From: Blastocatellia bacterium
GTDB lineage: Bacteria > Acidobacteriota > Blastocatellia > UBA7656 > JADIYM01
DNA length: 54,361 nucleotides
Reading direction: 5' to 3'
Assembly: GCA_021463145.1 (NCBI GenBank)
Contig: JAJTWZ010000027.1
Span: 1-54,361 of the forward strand
Each line of letters opens with the position of its first letter. Position 1 is the first letter of the stretch. Below, one piece after another: positions 40,833-50,099 of this stretch. The position numbers and the translations under genes were made by a program. The notes beneath the pieces are model-generated. The model had not been told where the DNA came from, searched no databases, and saw only the letters and a program-made list of their open reading frames with translations.

Positions 40833-42353
40833 TTACCAGTCCGGCGGCAGGTCGATGTGGTCGAATTTACATCCTGTGAACTGACCTCGCACGATGTCCG
40901 CCTCGAAATCACCGTTGCGGAACCACCCGGATGGATGGTCGGTGCCTTCCGTGCCGCCAAACGTCGTGTTGACGTAACGCATGTCCTGCGCCGGTCTCAG
41001 GGCAATGAACATGAACCGGGTCAGCTTGAAGGTCGAGTCCGATATCACGTTGTTCCCGGTCTCCCTGATCGGGTCGTAGTCGGAGTAGAACATGCCGATG
41101 TATGAATTCTCGACCTTCGCGCCGATTATCCGGTTGTTCGATGCCGAGACTTCAGGCGTGGGATCGTGCTCGTCCTCAACCGAGTCGCCGATCGCGATGG
41201 CCACGCAGGTATTAATCATGCGTGTGCCGATGAACTGGTTAGAGCTGGCGCCATCGCGAAGGACGATTCCGTTTCCGTCGCCGCAGGACTCGCTCTGACC
41301 GTCGTAGTTGCCATAGGCCGTGCAGTTGATGAACTTGTTGTTCCTGACACCACGATGGCGAACGCAGAAGCTCTCGCCCATGTAGACCGCAACGTCGTCC
41401 TTGAACACGTTGTCGGTCGCGCCGATCAGCGGCCCGCCGACACGCTGATCCGCGTTGTCCTTGACCGTGAAGCCGTGACCGGCGTGCGCGGAGCCCGGCT
41501 GTCGCCAGATGTAGGACTGGCGGACACGGTTACGGCTTCCGCTAACCAGGACGTAGTAGTCGGTCGACGCCTCTTCCGTTTCGCCCTCCGTGCTGTACAC
41601 GTGGATGTTGCGTGCACGGTTGTCGTCGCCATTGATCTTGAAGCCCTCGGCGCAACAATTGATTATGAGCGCGTTGCGGACTCGATTGCCGTTCGAGAAC
41701 GATGTGCTCAGCGAACCGAGCCCGATGCCAATGCCGGAATAGTCCGCTGTAGTGTCTCCGATGGTCGACACGTTGACGTTGTTGATGTTGTGCCCCTCGA
41801 CGAACGCGCGATCGTCGTTGCCGGCAATCAGGCCGTAAGCGTAGTTACGGATATTGAAGTTCCGCACCGTGACTTTCTGGCGCCCTTGCAGGCTGATTGC
41901 AATACCGCTTGCGCGATCGCCGCCATCGAGCAGGGGCATGTCTTCGGGGTCGAATTCCGGAAAGACGGGATCTCCGTTGTCGGGATTGATCGGCGCGTCG
42001 GCGAGTATGGGCGGCTGGTCACCCGGAGTACTCTTGTAGCCGATCAGCGAGATGCCGTCGCGCTGTACGACGACCCTCTCACTGTAGCTGCCGGCAGCGA
42101 CGTAGACTACCGAGCCGGCAGGGACTCCACTGGAGCGATTCACCGCTCGATTGATCGTTCTCCAGGGCTGCGCCAGAGTGCCCGGGTTGGAGTCGTCGCC
42201 GGTGCTGGCCGAGACGTAGAACGATTCCGCCTTAGTCGCAGAAACCTGAGAGAGCCTTTCACTGTCGGCGCTCGTCTGCTGTGGACCGATCAACGATGCG
42301 GCCACGAAGATTGTGGCAATGACGCCGAAGAACCGAATCTGCCTATTATCCAA
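40833..42353 (-). CDS. Secreted parallel beta-helix protein
   Basis: The likely start is TTG 42353, with GAGGAG eight bases upstream. The 506 residues have a signal peptide (IRFFGVIATIFVAASLIGP), then FYVSASTGDDSNPGTLAQPWRTINRAV, the opening signature of DUF1565/beta-helix proteins. About twelve coils rich in N and V follow (VTVRNFNIRNYAYGLIAGND; NRVRNALIINCCAEGFKINGDDNRARN; NKFINCTAYGNYDG). The architecture matches pectate-lyase-like folds, but substrate and activity are not evident. It lies upstream of the first beta-helix gene on the same strand with 170 bases between. Confidence 0.8.
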   Translation of the reverse strand: MDNRQIRFFGVIATIFVAASLIGPQQTSADSERLSQVSATKAESFYVSASTGDDSNPGTLAQPWRTINRAVNRSSGVPAGSVVYVAAGSYSERVVVQRDGISLIGYKSTPGDQPPILADAPINPDNGDPVFPEFDPEDMPLLDGGDRASGIAISLQGRQKVTVRNFNIRNYAYGLIAGNDDRAFVEGHNINNVNVSTIGDTTADYSGIGIGLGSLSTSFSNGNRVRNALIINCCAEGFKINGDDNRARNIHVYSTEGETEEASTDYYVLVSGSRNRVRQSYIWRQPGSAHAGHGFTVKDNADQRVGGPLIGATDNVFKDDVAVYMGESFCVRHRGVRNNKFINCTAYGNYDGQSESCGDGNGIVLRDGASSNQFIGTRMINTCVAIAIGDSVEDEHDPTPEVSASNNRIIGAKVENSYIGMFYSDYDPIRETGNNVISDSTFKLTRFMFIALRPAQDMRYVNTTFGGTEGTDHPSGWFRNGDFEADIVRGQFTGCKFDHIDLPPDW

Positions 42354-42569
42354 GATGAATTCTCCTCAATGGCGACGGTCGAGTACGGGCGCAGATCAAT
42401 CACGTACGACTGTCGTTGATTTCGATGATGCTTGATGAGAAAGACCCCACGGGCGCGACATCGAACCTGCGGGATTAACTTTACCTAACCGCCGGGATCT
42501 TGCGCCATCGCGAGTGCGTGCCGGCATTCGGCCACCGATTGCGATTTCGTTCGCTGCTCTCTCGTTGTC

Positions 42570-45425
42570 CTACCCACCCCAGTGCCCCGCGATCGGTGTA
42601 GCGCCGGCGGGGCCGTAGATGAAGACGACATCCGCCGCGCCTCCCGCGTTAGAGTTCCGGAGGAACCACGCCCCGGTCGTCACTCCATAGATCCCAACCG
42701 TGTCCGTGCCGTCCGCGTTCCAGTCTCCCACGAGCGGCAGAATCGCTGCCCCTCCGGGTCCGAAGTTGAACGCCAGGTCGGCTCCACCAGGTGCGTTCAC
42801 GTTTCGAAGAAAGAAAACGCCGGTAGACGTGCTGTAGATCCCGATCGTATCCGTGCCATCGCCGTTCCAGTCCCCCGCAAGTGGGCTGTAATCGAGTCCG
42901 CCCGGACCGAAGTTCAGAACGACGTCCGCCGCGCCCGAATCGTTGGTGTTGCGCAGAAAGAACGCTCCGGTCGACGCGGAATAGATCCCGATCGTATCCG
43001 TGCCGTCGCCATTCCAGTCGCCCGCGACCGGCGAAATTCCCGCGCCGCCGGGGCCGTAGTTGAACACGACGTCAGCCGGGCCGTTCGAATCCGAATTCTT
43101 CAGGAAAAACGCGCCGGTGGCCGGGTCGTAGATTCCGATGGTAGTAGTACCGTTACCGTCCCAGTCGCCGGCAACCGGCACGTACCCGGCCGTTGCGGGA
43201 CCGAATGTGAAGACTGAAACTGCCGCTCCAGGCGAATTCGAGTTCCGCAGGAAGAACGCGCCGCTCGACGGGATGTAGATCCCCGGCGTATCGCCCGGTC
43301 CGGCTCCGATCCTGGCTATGAAGCCGTCCGACAGGCCGTTGCCGCCCGGAGTCGTCCGAACCGCTCCGGCGGTCGTCGGGAAGTTCTGCGAGACCGTGAA
43401 TCCCGTGACGAAGGCGTCGCCGCCGGCCGTCACGGCGATGCCCAGGCCGCGTTCCTCCAGCGCGCCGCCGAGATAAGAAGCGTAGATCTTCGACGATCCT
43501 GCAGCATTCACCTTCGCCACGAACGCGTCGAACCCGCCCGCCCGGGCCCGCTGCCAGGCTGCGACAACCGGAAAGTCCGCCGAATCGGTGAAGCCGGTGA
43601 CATAGGCGTTCCCGGCGCCGTCCACGGCAATCCCGCCGGCGATCTGCAACTCGGTGCCGCCATTGCTGCTGAGCCCCTCGTTGCCCGATCCTCCGATGAA
43701 TGACGAGTACGTGAGACCTCCCCCGGTCGCGTTGAGCTTGGAAACGTAGGCGTCGAAGCCGCCACCGATCGCCGGCTGGAACGCCCCGCCGGTCGTCGGG
43801 AAATTCGTGGACGGCGTGTATCCGGTCACGTAGGCGTTTCCACTGCCATCGATCGCCAGTCCGAACACGTAGTCCTCGTCGCTGCCGCCCAGGTAAGTCG
43901 AGTACACGAGGTCCGAGCCCGTAGCATTCACCTTGGTCACGAAGCCGTCGAACGATCCGCCATTGAAGGACGTGTCGAACGACCCGCCCTTTGTCGGAAA
44001 GCCGCCGTTCGTTGCTCCTCCGACGTAGGCGAAACCGCCCGCATCGACCGCGATGGAAGTGCCGCCATCGAGGTTGAAGGCCGCACCAAGGAACGTGGAG
44101 TAGACGAGAGCGCTGCCCGCGGCGTTGAGCTTCGTGACGACTGCGTCGGGAAGGCCGACGAGCGACTGGTTGCTCGTATCGAATGCACCAGGCGTTGTCG
44201 GATAGTTCGCCGAAGTAGCACCACCGGTCAGGTATGCGTTTCCGCTCGCGTCGACCGCAATCGACGCGATGCCGTCGTCACCGCTGCCGCCGAGGAACGT
44301 CGAGTACACGATCGACGCGCCCCCTGGCGCAAGTTTCGCGGCGAAGCCATCGAACGCTCCACCGCCGTACGAGGTGTCGAACGCTCCCGCCGTCGTGGGA
44401 AAGTCCGTCGAGGCCGTGCCGCCGCACAGATATAGATTGCCCGCCGCATCGGCGATCACCCGGGCGACGCCGTCGTCGCCGATTCCACCGATATAAGTGC
44501 AGAAAACGTAGCTCGCGCCATCGGGAGCGACCTTCGCCACGAAGCCATCCGCCGCCCCGATGGGCGCCGGCGAGACCGTCCCTGCAGTCGCCGGGAAGTC
44601 GAGCGAACTCGTGCCGCCGGCCAGATACGCATTCCCGGCTGCATCGACCGTTACTCCGGCGCCGGACTCGTCGCCGCCACCAGCGACGTAGGCCGAGTAG
44701 CTCAGCACCGGATCGATGACCAGCGAGGCCGATGGATCGCGACGCGCGACGTCGAACGCGATCCGATCGGTTCCGACGATACGAAAGCGCGCCGGAACGG
44801 CCGTGCGGATGCCGCTCGCGATCTCGAAGGCGACCGGCCGCCGATGGCGCAACTGGCCGCCCGGCGTCGTCACTACGAGGTCGCCATCCGAGTCGATCGC
44901 AATCGGGCCGCCTCCCGAAAGTCTGAGCCGGAGGGCCGAAGCATCGGCGCCCGGTGCGACCACGAAGTCATACTCGATCTCACCGTCGCGGCCGTAAGCG
45001 ATCACGTCGATTCCGGGATAGAGGTCCTGGATTCGGACTGCGCCAAACGTAGGAACGCCGGTTACGAAGCTCTCCGGATTGGCGCCGCGAAGGTAATTCA
45101 CGCGGCCGGCGAGCGGTTGCTCTCCAGAAACCGCGGCCGATCTGGAGGCGCCATCGAAGTCGATCCGGACGGCGTGCTGCCCTGACGGCGTAGCGAGACC
45201 AATGGAAATTGCATCGCCGGCAACGAACAATCGGAAACCGGCCGCACGCGCGACGAAGCGGGCGCGTGCGTCGGTCTGCCCGTCGTTTCTTTCGAACACG
45301 ACCGGCCGTGCGGCAGCGACGGCTCCCGGCATTGGCGACTTCGCAAAGGACGGTGACGGAACCGACCCCATCGCAAGCAGGGCAATCACGGCGGTCGCCG
45401 CCAGCATTCGATCGAAACTTGTCAT
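42570..45425 (-). CDS. Exported SBBP beta-propeller repeat protein with FG-GAP-like tail
   Basis: ATG 45425 follows GGAGG. The 951-residue product has a signal peptide (to about residue 28) and an N-terminal domain with VVFERNDGQTDARARFVARAAGF and VRIQDLYPGIDVIAYGRDGEIEYDFVVAPGAD, common to SBBP proteins. About eight SBBP repeats follow (GNAYLTGGATSANYPTTPGAFDTS; DGFVTKVNATGSDLVYSTYLGG). The last ~240 residues are a different repeat, GDWNGDGTDTIGIYS.STG.FFLRN, about five times at a 49-residue period, like FG-GAP calcium-binding blades. It is probably a large outer-surface adhesin-like protein; no enzymatic motif is seen. Confidence 0.85.
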   Translation of the reverse strand: MTSFDRMLAATAVIALLAMGSVPSPSFAKSPMPGAVAAARPVVFERNDGQTDARARFVARAAGFRLFVAGDAISIGLATPSGQHAVRIDFDGASRSAAVSGEQPLAGRVNYLRGANPESFVTGVPTFGAVRIQDLYPGIDVIAYGRDGEIEYDFVVAPGADASALRLRLSGGGPIAIDSDGDLVVTTPGGQLRHRRPVAFEIASGIRTAVPARFRIVGTDRIAFDVARRDPSASLVIDPVLSYSAYVAGGGDESGAGVTVDAAGNAYLAGGTSSLDFPATAGTVSPAPIGAADGFVAKVAPDGASYVFCTYIGGIGDDGVARVIADAAGNLYLCGGTASTDFPTTAGAFDTSYGGGAFDGFAAKLAPGGASIVYSTFLGGSGDDGIASIAVDASGNAYLTGGATSANYPTTPGAFDTSNQSLVGLPDAVVTKLNAAGSALVYSTFLGAAFNLDGGTSIAVDAGGFAYVGGATNGGFPTKGGSFDTSFNGGSFDGFVTKVNATGSDLVYSTYLGGSDEDYVFGLAIDGSGNAYVTGYTPSTNFPTTGGAFQPAIGGGFDAYVSKLNATGGGLTYSSFIGGSGNEGLSSNGGTELQIAGGIAVDGAGNAYVTGFTDSADFPVVAAWQRARAGGFDAFVAKVNAAGSSKIYASYLGGALEERGLGIAVTAGGDAFVTGFTVSQNFPTTAGAVRTTPGGNGLSDGFIARIGAGPGDTPGIYIPSSGAFFLRNSNSPGAAVSVFTFGPATAGYVPVAGDWDGNGTTTIGIYDPATGAFFLKNSDSNGPADVVFNYGPGGAGISPVAGDWNGDGTDTIGIYSASTGAFFLRNTNDSGAADVVLNFGPGGLDYSPLAGDWNGDGTDTIGIYSTSTGVFFLRNVNAPGGADLAFNFGPGGAAILPLVGDWNADGTDTVGIYGVTTGAWFLRNSNAGGAADVVFIYGPAGATPIAGHWGG
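42576..43290 (-). repeat. 147-bp coding tandem repeat (about five units)
   Basis: The 3' end of the SBBP gene is built from near-identical units of 49 codons, each with GDW(N/D)GDGT.TIGIY and FFL(R/K)N. DNA similarity between the middle units is high (the stretch coding for GDGTDTIGIYS recurs almost unchanged), so the array could expand or contract by recombination. Confidence 0.8.
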
Positions 45426-45571
45426 ATTGGTACCTCCAGGGCGATTCCGTGGAGATTACTTGAAGTGCGTTGGCGGATGCATTGAAGAAAGCACTCGGAT
45501 GACGCGTATCGCCGGGATCGGGATGGATCTGCCTGCCAGACCCACCCCGATCCGCTCGATGCCCGCCCGGG

Positions 45572-46855
45572 TTACAAAAACCCGAGCGAAGGAAAGGTGC
45601 CGTTCAGAATCCGCACTGGATCGGCTCCGAGGTGCCGGTCGAGCACCGTGGTGTAGACGGACCGGAAGTCCGTAGTCACCGCGATGTTGCCGTCGAGCAC
45701 GAGGTCGCCGGCCGCCAGGCTCGGGTAGTCGCCGTAGATTCCACCCCGCACCGGCTGGCCCGCGACGAACATGCCGCCGCCGAATCCGTGGTCGGTCCCG
45801 ACATCCGTGTTTTCGAAACACCGGCGTCCGAATTCCGACGCGACGACAACCACGACCCGGTCGCCGTGTCCGTGCGCGGCAACGTCGGTCAGGAACGCCG
45901 CAATCGCCTGCGTCAGCTGCATGAGAAGGTAGTCGTGATAGCCGAGTGAAGAGTCCGACGCGCCGTCGTTCTGGTTGGCGTGGGTGTCGTACCCGTCCGC
46001 CCCCACGGCAAGCGCACGCACACCCAGGTCCGCGTCGATCAACTGCGCGCACTGACGAAGCGTGTAGGCGACGTAGTTGTCTTCCGGATAATCGACTGCC
46101 GGCACGTAAGCTTCGGTCCGCTCGCGCAAGGTGTCGCCGAGCGACATCACGAGCTCACGCATTTCGCGGCCTCGAACGGCTGGCGCGGCAGTCGACGTCG
46201 ACTCGGCCTGGATTCGCTCGTAGCTCGCGAGCCGCGCCTCGGTATCGAAGTACGGCATCACACCGAAATTCGAGACGTCGTAGATCGTGAGTGCGTCCCG
46301 CTGAGTTCCGGCCAGCGCGAGAGTCGAGTAACCGCCGACGTTCACACCCGGCGGCGCCAGGCCGGCACCCACCGTGTCCAGCCATCGTCCTACCCAACCG
46401 GACGGGGCGCTTTCGAACGCCGAGCCCGACGTGTGGCCGGCCTGCAGGTTCAGTTGGCTGGCTTCGTGGTCGAAAAGGCCCTCCGAGTCCATCGGCATGC
46501 CGGTGCCGAGAACCACGGCGAGCTTCCCGTTCGCGTAGAGGTCGCGGAACGCTCCCATTCCGGGGTTGAGTCCGACTTCGGACACGCCCGGCAAGGCGAG
46601 CGCGCGCTCACGGGGAATGTGAAGCATCGGCCTCATTGCACGATATCGGTCGAACTGACCGAGCGGCACGACCGTGTTCATGAAGTCGTTCCCACCGAAC
46701 ATGTTGACGATGACAAGAATTGGATCCGTTGCGGCTCCGCGCGGCGCGAGCGGATTCCCGAAGGCCGTACGGCCAAGCAGGGGACTTCCGAGGCCCGCGC
46801 CGATTGCTGTGATCGCACTTGTGCGGAGAAACGAGCGTCGCGATAGGGATTTCAT
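45572..46855 (-). CDS. DUF1501 protein with Tat signal
   Basis: ATG 46855 follows GAGGAGG. The 427-residue protein begins MKSLSRRSFLRTSAITAIGAG, a twin-arginine (SRRSFLR) export signal, so it folds before export. The DUF1501 core includes LVIVNMFGGNDFMNTVVPLG, ALAVGADGYDTHANQ and VVVVASEFGRRCFENTDVGTDHGFGG, with metal-type Asp/His residues like those of the sulfatase/alkaline-phosphatase fold. It starts 10 bases after the DUF1800 gene, and these two families nearly always occur together. The substrate of the pair is unknown. Confidence 0.9.
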   Translation of the reverse strand: MKSLSRRSFLRTSAITAIGAGLGSPLLGRTAFGNPLAPRGAATDPILVIVNMFGGNDFMNTVVPLGQFDRYRAMRPMLHIPRERALALPGVSEVGLNPGMGAFRDLYANGKLAVVLGTGMPMDSEGLFDHEASQLNLQAGHTSGSAFESAPSGWVGRWLDTVGAGLAPPGVNVGGYSTLALAGTQRDALTIYDVSNFGVMPYFDTEARLASYERIQAESTSTAAPAVRGREMRELVMSLGDTLRERTEAYVPAVDYPEDNYVAYTLRQCAQLIDADLGVRALAVGADGYDTHANQNDGASDSSLGYHDYLLMQLTQAIAAFLTDVAAHGHGDRVVVVVASEFGRRCFENTDVGTDHGFGGGMFVAGQPVRGGIYGDYPSLAAGDLVLDGNIAVTTDFRSVYTTVLDRHLGADPVRILNGTFPSLGFL

Positions 46856-46865
46856 GGCAGCCTCC

Positions 46866-48557
46866 TCAGTTCCGCTGGAAGTCGGGCGACGTCAGGATCA
46901 GCCAGATGGCGCCGCGGATCTTCTCTTCCGTGACGCGTCCGCCGAAGTAGTCGATCAGCGCCGATTTCGTCGTGGCGTCCAGCGGGGCGGCGAGCAGACG
47001 GTCGCCGAGGTAATTGACCACTTTCTTCGGTTTCCGCAGCTTCGGATTGTCGAGGATGGCCTGAACGCTGAATTCGGCGTCGGTGTAGTCGTCGGTGTAT
47101 GTGTCGATCAGGTCTTCCGCAAAGGTATCGAGGAAAACGATCTGCGACGCGGTGACGAGCGCTCCCTTCTGACCCGGCCGATAGAACGAGAAGACCGACG
47201 GCGGCAGGTATGGCATGTGCCTCGTGAAGTACGACCAGTAGTAGAAGGAGTGGCCTTCGGTCACCGTCTCGGTCGCGCGGGCCGCGCCCACGAAGTGCTC
47301 GAGGGGCGACTTGAACTGTGTACGGACGACCGCATCGGAAGTGAACTCGGAGTCGGTGAGGATGGCGCGAACCGTCTGCTTCAGGTTGCCGTCCGAGTTT
47401 CTGAAAACCGTCGCGACGCGCTGCACGTAGCCCGGCGTCGGTGTCTCGGTCGCCAGTTTCTGTATGAGCATTTTCGAGATGAACGGCGCCGTCGACGGAT
47501 GATCCATGATGATGTCGACGACGTCTTCGACCTCGAGCGCGCCTTCCGGTCCGGAGCGCCCTTGCAGGGTTCGCCCAAGAATCGTCTTGTTACCCGGATC
47601 GTGCATTCCTTCCCAGAAGAGCGATCCGGTCCATTCGTCGTAGTCCTCGATGTACCAGCCCGTCAGCGCGCGCGCAGTCTCGCGAACGTCCTGTTCGGAG
47701 TACGCCGGCCGGACCGAACCCTCGCCGTCGAGCACCGGCGTTCCGTCCATATTCAGAAGCTGCGGACCGGTCGAGAAGAGTTGGAGCAGTTCGCGGGCGT
47801 AGTTCTCGTTGGGTGGAACCGGATTGCCTTCGTAGTCGAACGCCGAGTTGTAGTTGTTGTCGAGGTAGATGAGCATCGCCGGGTCGCGAGTCAGATCCTC
47901 GAGCATTTCGCGGAAGCTACCGAGCGAGTTCCGCCGCAACATCTGCTCGTAGTCGTGCATCGGCTTGCCCCAGCCGATCTTGCCTATGGAAACAGGCATG
48001 TGCTCGTGCCAGATGAGCGTCATCTTCTCCTGCAGCTGCTTGCGCGAATAGAGCATTCGCGTGATCCAGTGAAGTTGCCAGGAGTATCCGAAGTCGTCGA
48101 TCAACGGGTCGGGAACGGGATAGAAGCGCGCCTCGTTGGCCGAGTCGTCGATGGCCGACGGGTCGAGTTGCCAGTCGATCCAGGCATTCTGGCCGCGCGT
48201 TAGCACCTCCTGCATGTCCGATGGCGACGGCCCGAAGCCCGCGCGCCGCAGCAGGTGGCCGGCTTTGAGCTTGTTCTGGTCGTATGGTTTGGCCGATGCA
48301 GCAAGCGCAACGGGATTCGCAACAGGAGAGCGGTCAACGATGGACGGAGCACCCGTGCGTGTGGCGCCGAATGGCGTGACGGCAGGAGCCGTCCTGAAAA
48401 GGCCGCGTCCCGCCGTCGCTGGAATTGCGCGCATGGTCGACGCCGGCTTCGGGGGACCGATGCGACGAGGTGGCGCTGCCGCGACGTACGCCGCCGCTAG
48501 GGCGATCGTAGTGGCAGCTACGGAAGTGTTCCGCAACAAGGCAATGCAGCGGTTCAT
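46866..48557 (-). CDS. DUF1800 family exported protein
   Basis: I chose ATG 48557 (MNRCIALLRNTSVAATTIALAAAYVAAAPP, a signal peptide), with GGAGG seven bases upstream. The open frame reaches 48827, but that extension has no export character. The 563-residue product carries the DUF1800 signatures KAGHLLRRAGFGPSPSDMQEVLTRG, MTLIWHEHMPVS, MLIYLDNNYN, NENYARELLQLFSTG and FGRTLQGRSGPE-like segments, ending in WLILTSPDFQRN. DUF1800 proteins are exported and accompany DUF1501; no biochemical role is established. It forms an operon with the following DUF1501 gene. Confidence 0.92.
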   Translation of the reverse strand: MNRCIALLRNTSVAATTIALAAAYVAAAPPRRIGPPKPASTMRAIPATAGRGLFRTAPAVTPFGATRTGAPSIVDRSPVANPVALAASAKPYDQNKLKAGHLLRRAGFGPSPSDMQEVLTRGQNAWIDWQLDPSAIDDSANEARFYPVPDPLIDDFGYSWQLHWITRMLYSRKQLQEKMTLIWHEHMPVSIGKIGWGKPMHDYEQMLRRNSLGSFREMLEDLTRDPAMLIYLDNNYNSAFDYEGNPVPPNENYARELLQLFSTGPQLLNMDGTPVLDGEGSVRPAYSEQDVRETARALTGWYIEDYDEWTGSLFWEGMHDPGNKTILGRTLQGRSGPEGALEVEDVVDIIMDHPSTAPFISKMLIQKLATETPTPGYVQRVATVFRNSDGNLKQTVRAILTDSEFTSDAVVRTQFKSPLEHFVGAARATETVTEGHSFYYWSYFTRHMPYLPPSVFSFYRPGQKGALVTASQIVFLDTFAEDLIDTYTDDYTDAEFSVQAILDNPKLRKPKKVVNYLGDRLLAAPLDATTKSALIDYFGGRVTEEKIRGAIWLILTSPDFQRN

Positions 48558-48693
48558 GAAAACCTCCAGAGGCGATGGAGTCGACAGGGGCGAGGCGAAC
48601 AGGCTGATGAGGGCGGCAGGGCTGCGAATTGATACAGGGACCGGCGCTTCGACTCGCGAGCGGCCCCGAATGACCGGCTTGTGCTGACGTCGC

Positions 48694-48915
48694 TCAGCGG
48701 TCGGGGTTACGACGCGCGAGCGCGGCTTTTCTCTTGTTGAGCAGGAGGACTCCGATGAATCCGACCGCCCCGCCGACGCAGGCGCCGAGAACGCCCGACG
48801 GGACGCCGGCGTAGCCGCCGAGGCCACCGACCAGGAGCCCGAGCAGGAGTGCCACGCCCACCATTATGGCAATGATCTGGCCCAGGCCCATCACCTTTGC
48901 TTCTTCGTTTGCCAC
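48694..48915 (-). CDS. Small two-helix membrane protein
   Basis: The 73-residue product has a short polar N-terminus (ANEEAKVMG), two hydrophobic helices (LGQIIAIMVGVALLLGLLVG and VLGACVGGAVGFIGVLLL) with Gly-rich packing, and a basic tail KRKAALARRNPDR. It starts at GTG 48915 behind an exceptionally good ribosome site (GGAGGTGAT), which argues that it is a real gene. I do not recognise the family; Gly-zipper membrane peptides are a possible parallel. Confidence 0.6.
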   Translation of the reverse strand: MANEEAKVMGLGQIIAIMVGVALLLGLLVGGLGGYAGVPSGVLGACVGGAVGFIGVLLLNKRKAALARRNPDR

Positions 48916-49287
48916 GGGATCACCTCCGGAGTGTGAGAAGGGGGGCTTGGTTTAGCGAACCTTGATAAACGGAGGAATATCACGAGTTCGCCGCCGCTTC
49001 CATCCGCTGCGCTCCGAATTCCGCGGTGGAGTCACTCTATCGTAACGGGCCGGCCGCACGGACCACGTCGAACGCACCATCGACGCTCCGCGCCGCGTCA
49101 GTACCGCGAGCGACAGCGAGCGGGCCAGCTGCACGCTCGGACCACGTCGAACGCACCGTCGACGCTCCGCGCCGCGTCAGTACCGCGAGCGACAGCGAGC
49201 GGGCCGGTCGTGCGGCGGACCGCTGTGGGTAGCACGGCCGGCCCGTCGCGCTCCGGGTACGACAGCGGAAGCCCGTCAGCCTCTGGG
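48916..49287. other. Intergenic region with a direct repeat
   Basis: No gene is supported here. Several short open frames exist on both strands, but they are products of the repeated GC-rich sequence and repeat each other. The dominant feature is the 79-bp duplication at 49059-49206. Confidence 0.6.
49059..49206. repeat. 79-bp-period direct repeat
   Basis: The stretch starting CGGACCACGTCGAACGCACC at 49059 recurs at 49138. About 67 of the first 68 bases agree (one A/G change, 49079 versus 49158), ending in GACAGCGAGCGGGCC. Flanks on both sides are similar GC-rich words (CGGGCCGG). It is a recent local duplication in non-coding DNA. Confidence 0.85.
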
Positions 49288-50007
49288 TCACTTCTTGTCG
49301 GCGTCCAGAGTGGAAGGATCATCCGATCCAACGATCTCACCGGGCGCCGGGTTGGCGTCGATCGGCAACTTCTCGCCCATCACCGGCACCGGGTGACGCA
49401 CATTCAGGTCGAACCACGCCGAGAGAACCGCGGGAATCTCTCTTACATGCCACCAGCGGAGCGAGTCCTCCCGGTAAACATGCCGGTCCGCTGCCACGCC
49501 GATCGCGTCGATTCCCAGGGAATTGCAGAGATACAGCGCTCGGTCGAGGTGGAACGACTGCGTAACGAGAACCGCGCGCTCCACACCGAATATCTCTTTC
49601 GCCCGGTAGCAACTGTCGTAAGTCCTCCTTCCCGCATAGTCGAGGACAATGTCCTTCTCCGGCACCCCGAGGTCGATCGCCGTCGCTCGCATGACTTCCG
49701 GCTCGTTGTACTCGACGAATCGGTTGTCGCCGGACATGAGCAGTTTCGAAGCGCGGCCCGCGTGGTAAAGGTCGGCCGCTGTTGCGACGCGATCGTACAG
49801 AACCACCGAAGGCCTCGATCCGCCGCTGGACAAACCGGCGCCGAATACAAGCGCCACGCGCGGTTCCTCATTCGAGGGAACCGACTCCGGTCCCGAATAA
49901 CGCAAGCCCGAATAGGCCGAATGCACCACAAGCCGGGGGGCGACGATCACCACCAATGTGGCAAACGACACTGCGAATCCGATCTTGAGCCGTTTGGACG
50001 TTCGCAC
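49288..50007 (-). CDS. SanA/YdcF-like DUF218 membrane protein
   Basis: The 239-residue protein has one N-terminal membrane helix (IGFAVSFATLVVIVAPRLVV) and a DUF218 domain: ALVFGAGLSSGGSRPSVVLYDRVATAADLYHAG, KLLMSGDNRFVEYNEPEVMRATAIDLG, IVLDYAGRRTYDSCYRAKEIFGV and AVLVTQSFHLDRALYLCNSLG. The SGDN, YDSC and TQSFHL motifs match SanA, which in E. coli affects envelope permeability to vancomycin at high temperature; YdcF relatives are also in the family. It starts at GTG 50007 and is divergent from the large kinase-fusion gene, 92 bases away. Confidence 0.88.
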   Translation of the reverse strand: MRTSKRLKIGFAVSFATLVVIVAPRLVVHSAYSGLRYSGPESVPSNEEPRVALVFGAGLSSGGSRPSVVLYDRVATAADLYHAGRASKLLMSGDNRFVEYNEPEVMRATAIDLGVPEKDIVLDYAGRRTYDSCYRAKEIFGVERAVLVTQSFHLDRALYLCNSLGIDAIGVAADRHVYREDSLRWWHVREIPAVLSAWFDLNVRHPVPVMGEKLPIDANPAPGEIVGSDDPSTLDADKK

Positions 50008-50099
50008 GATCCGGATGATATCAGGCCGCCTCAGACCTGATTGAAATGGCCCGTCGAGGAGTATAGTTCGACCGCGTCTTCCTCACTCAGGCGGCCAGA

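Noticed and set aside
48558-48827. N-terminal extension of the DUF1800 protein to 48827
   Set aside because: The extension lacks export or domain character, while ATG 48557 has GGAGG and a clear signal peptide.
49059-49206. CRISPR-like array
   Set aside because: Only two copies of a long unit, no short repeat/spacer pattern and no cas genes.
48952-49340. Several 60-84 codon frames with the repeated words RSLSLAVLTRRGAS
   Set aside because: They arise from the 79-bp duplication in GC-rich intergenic DNA and have no start signals.
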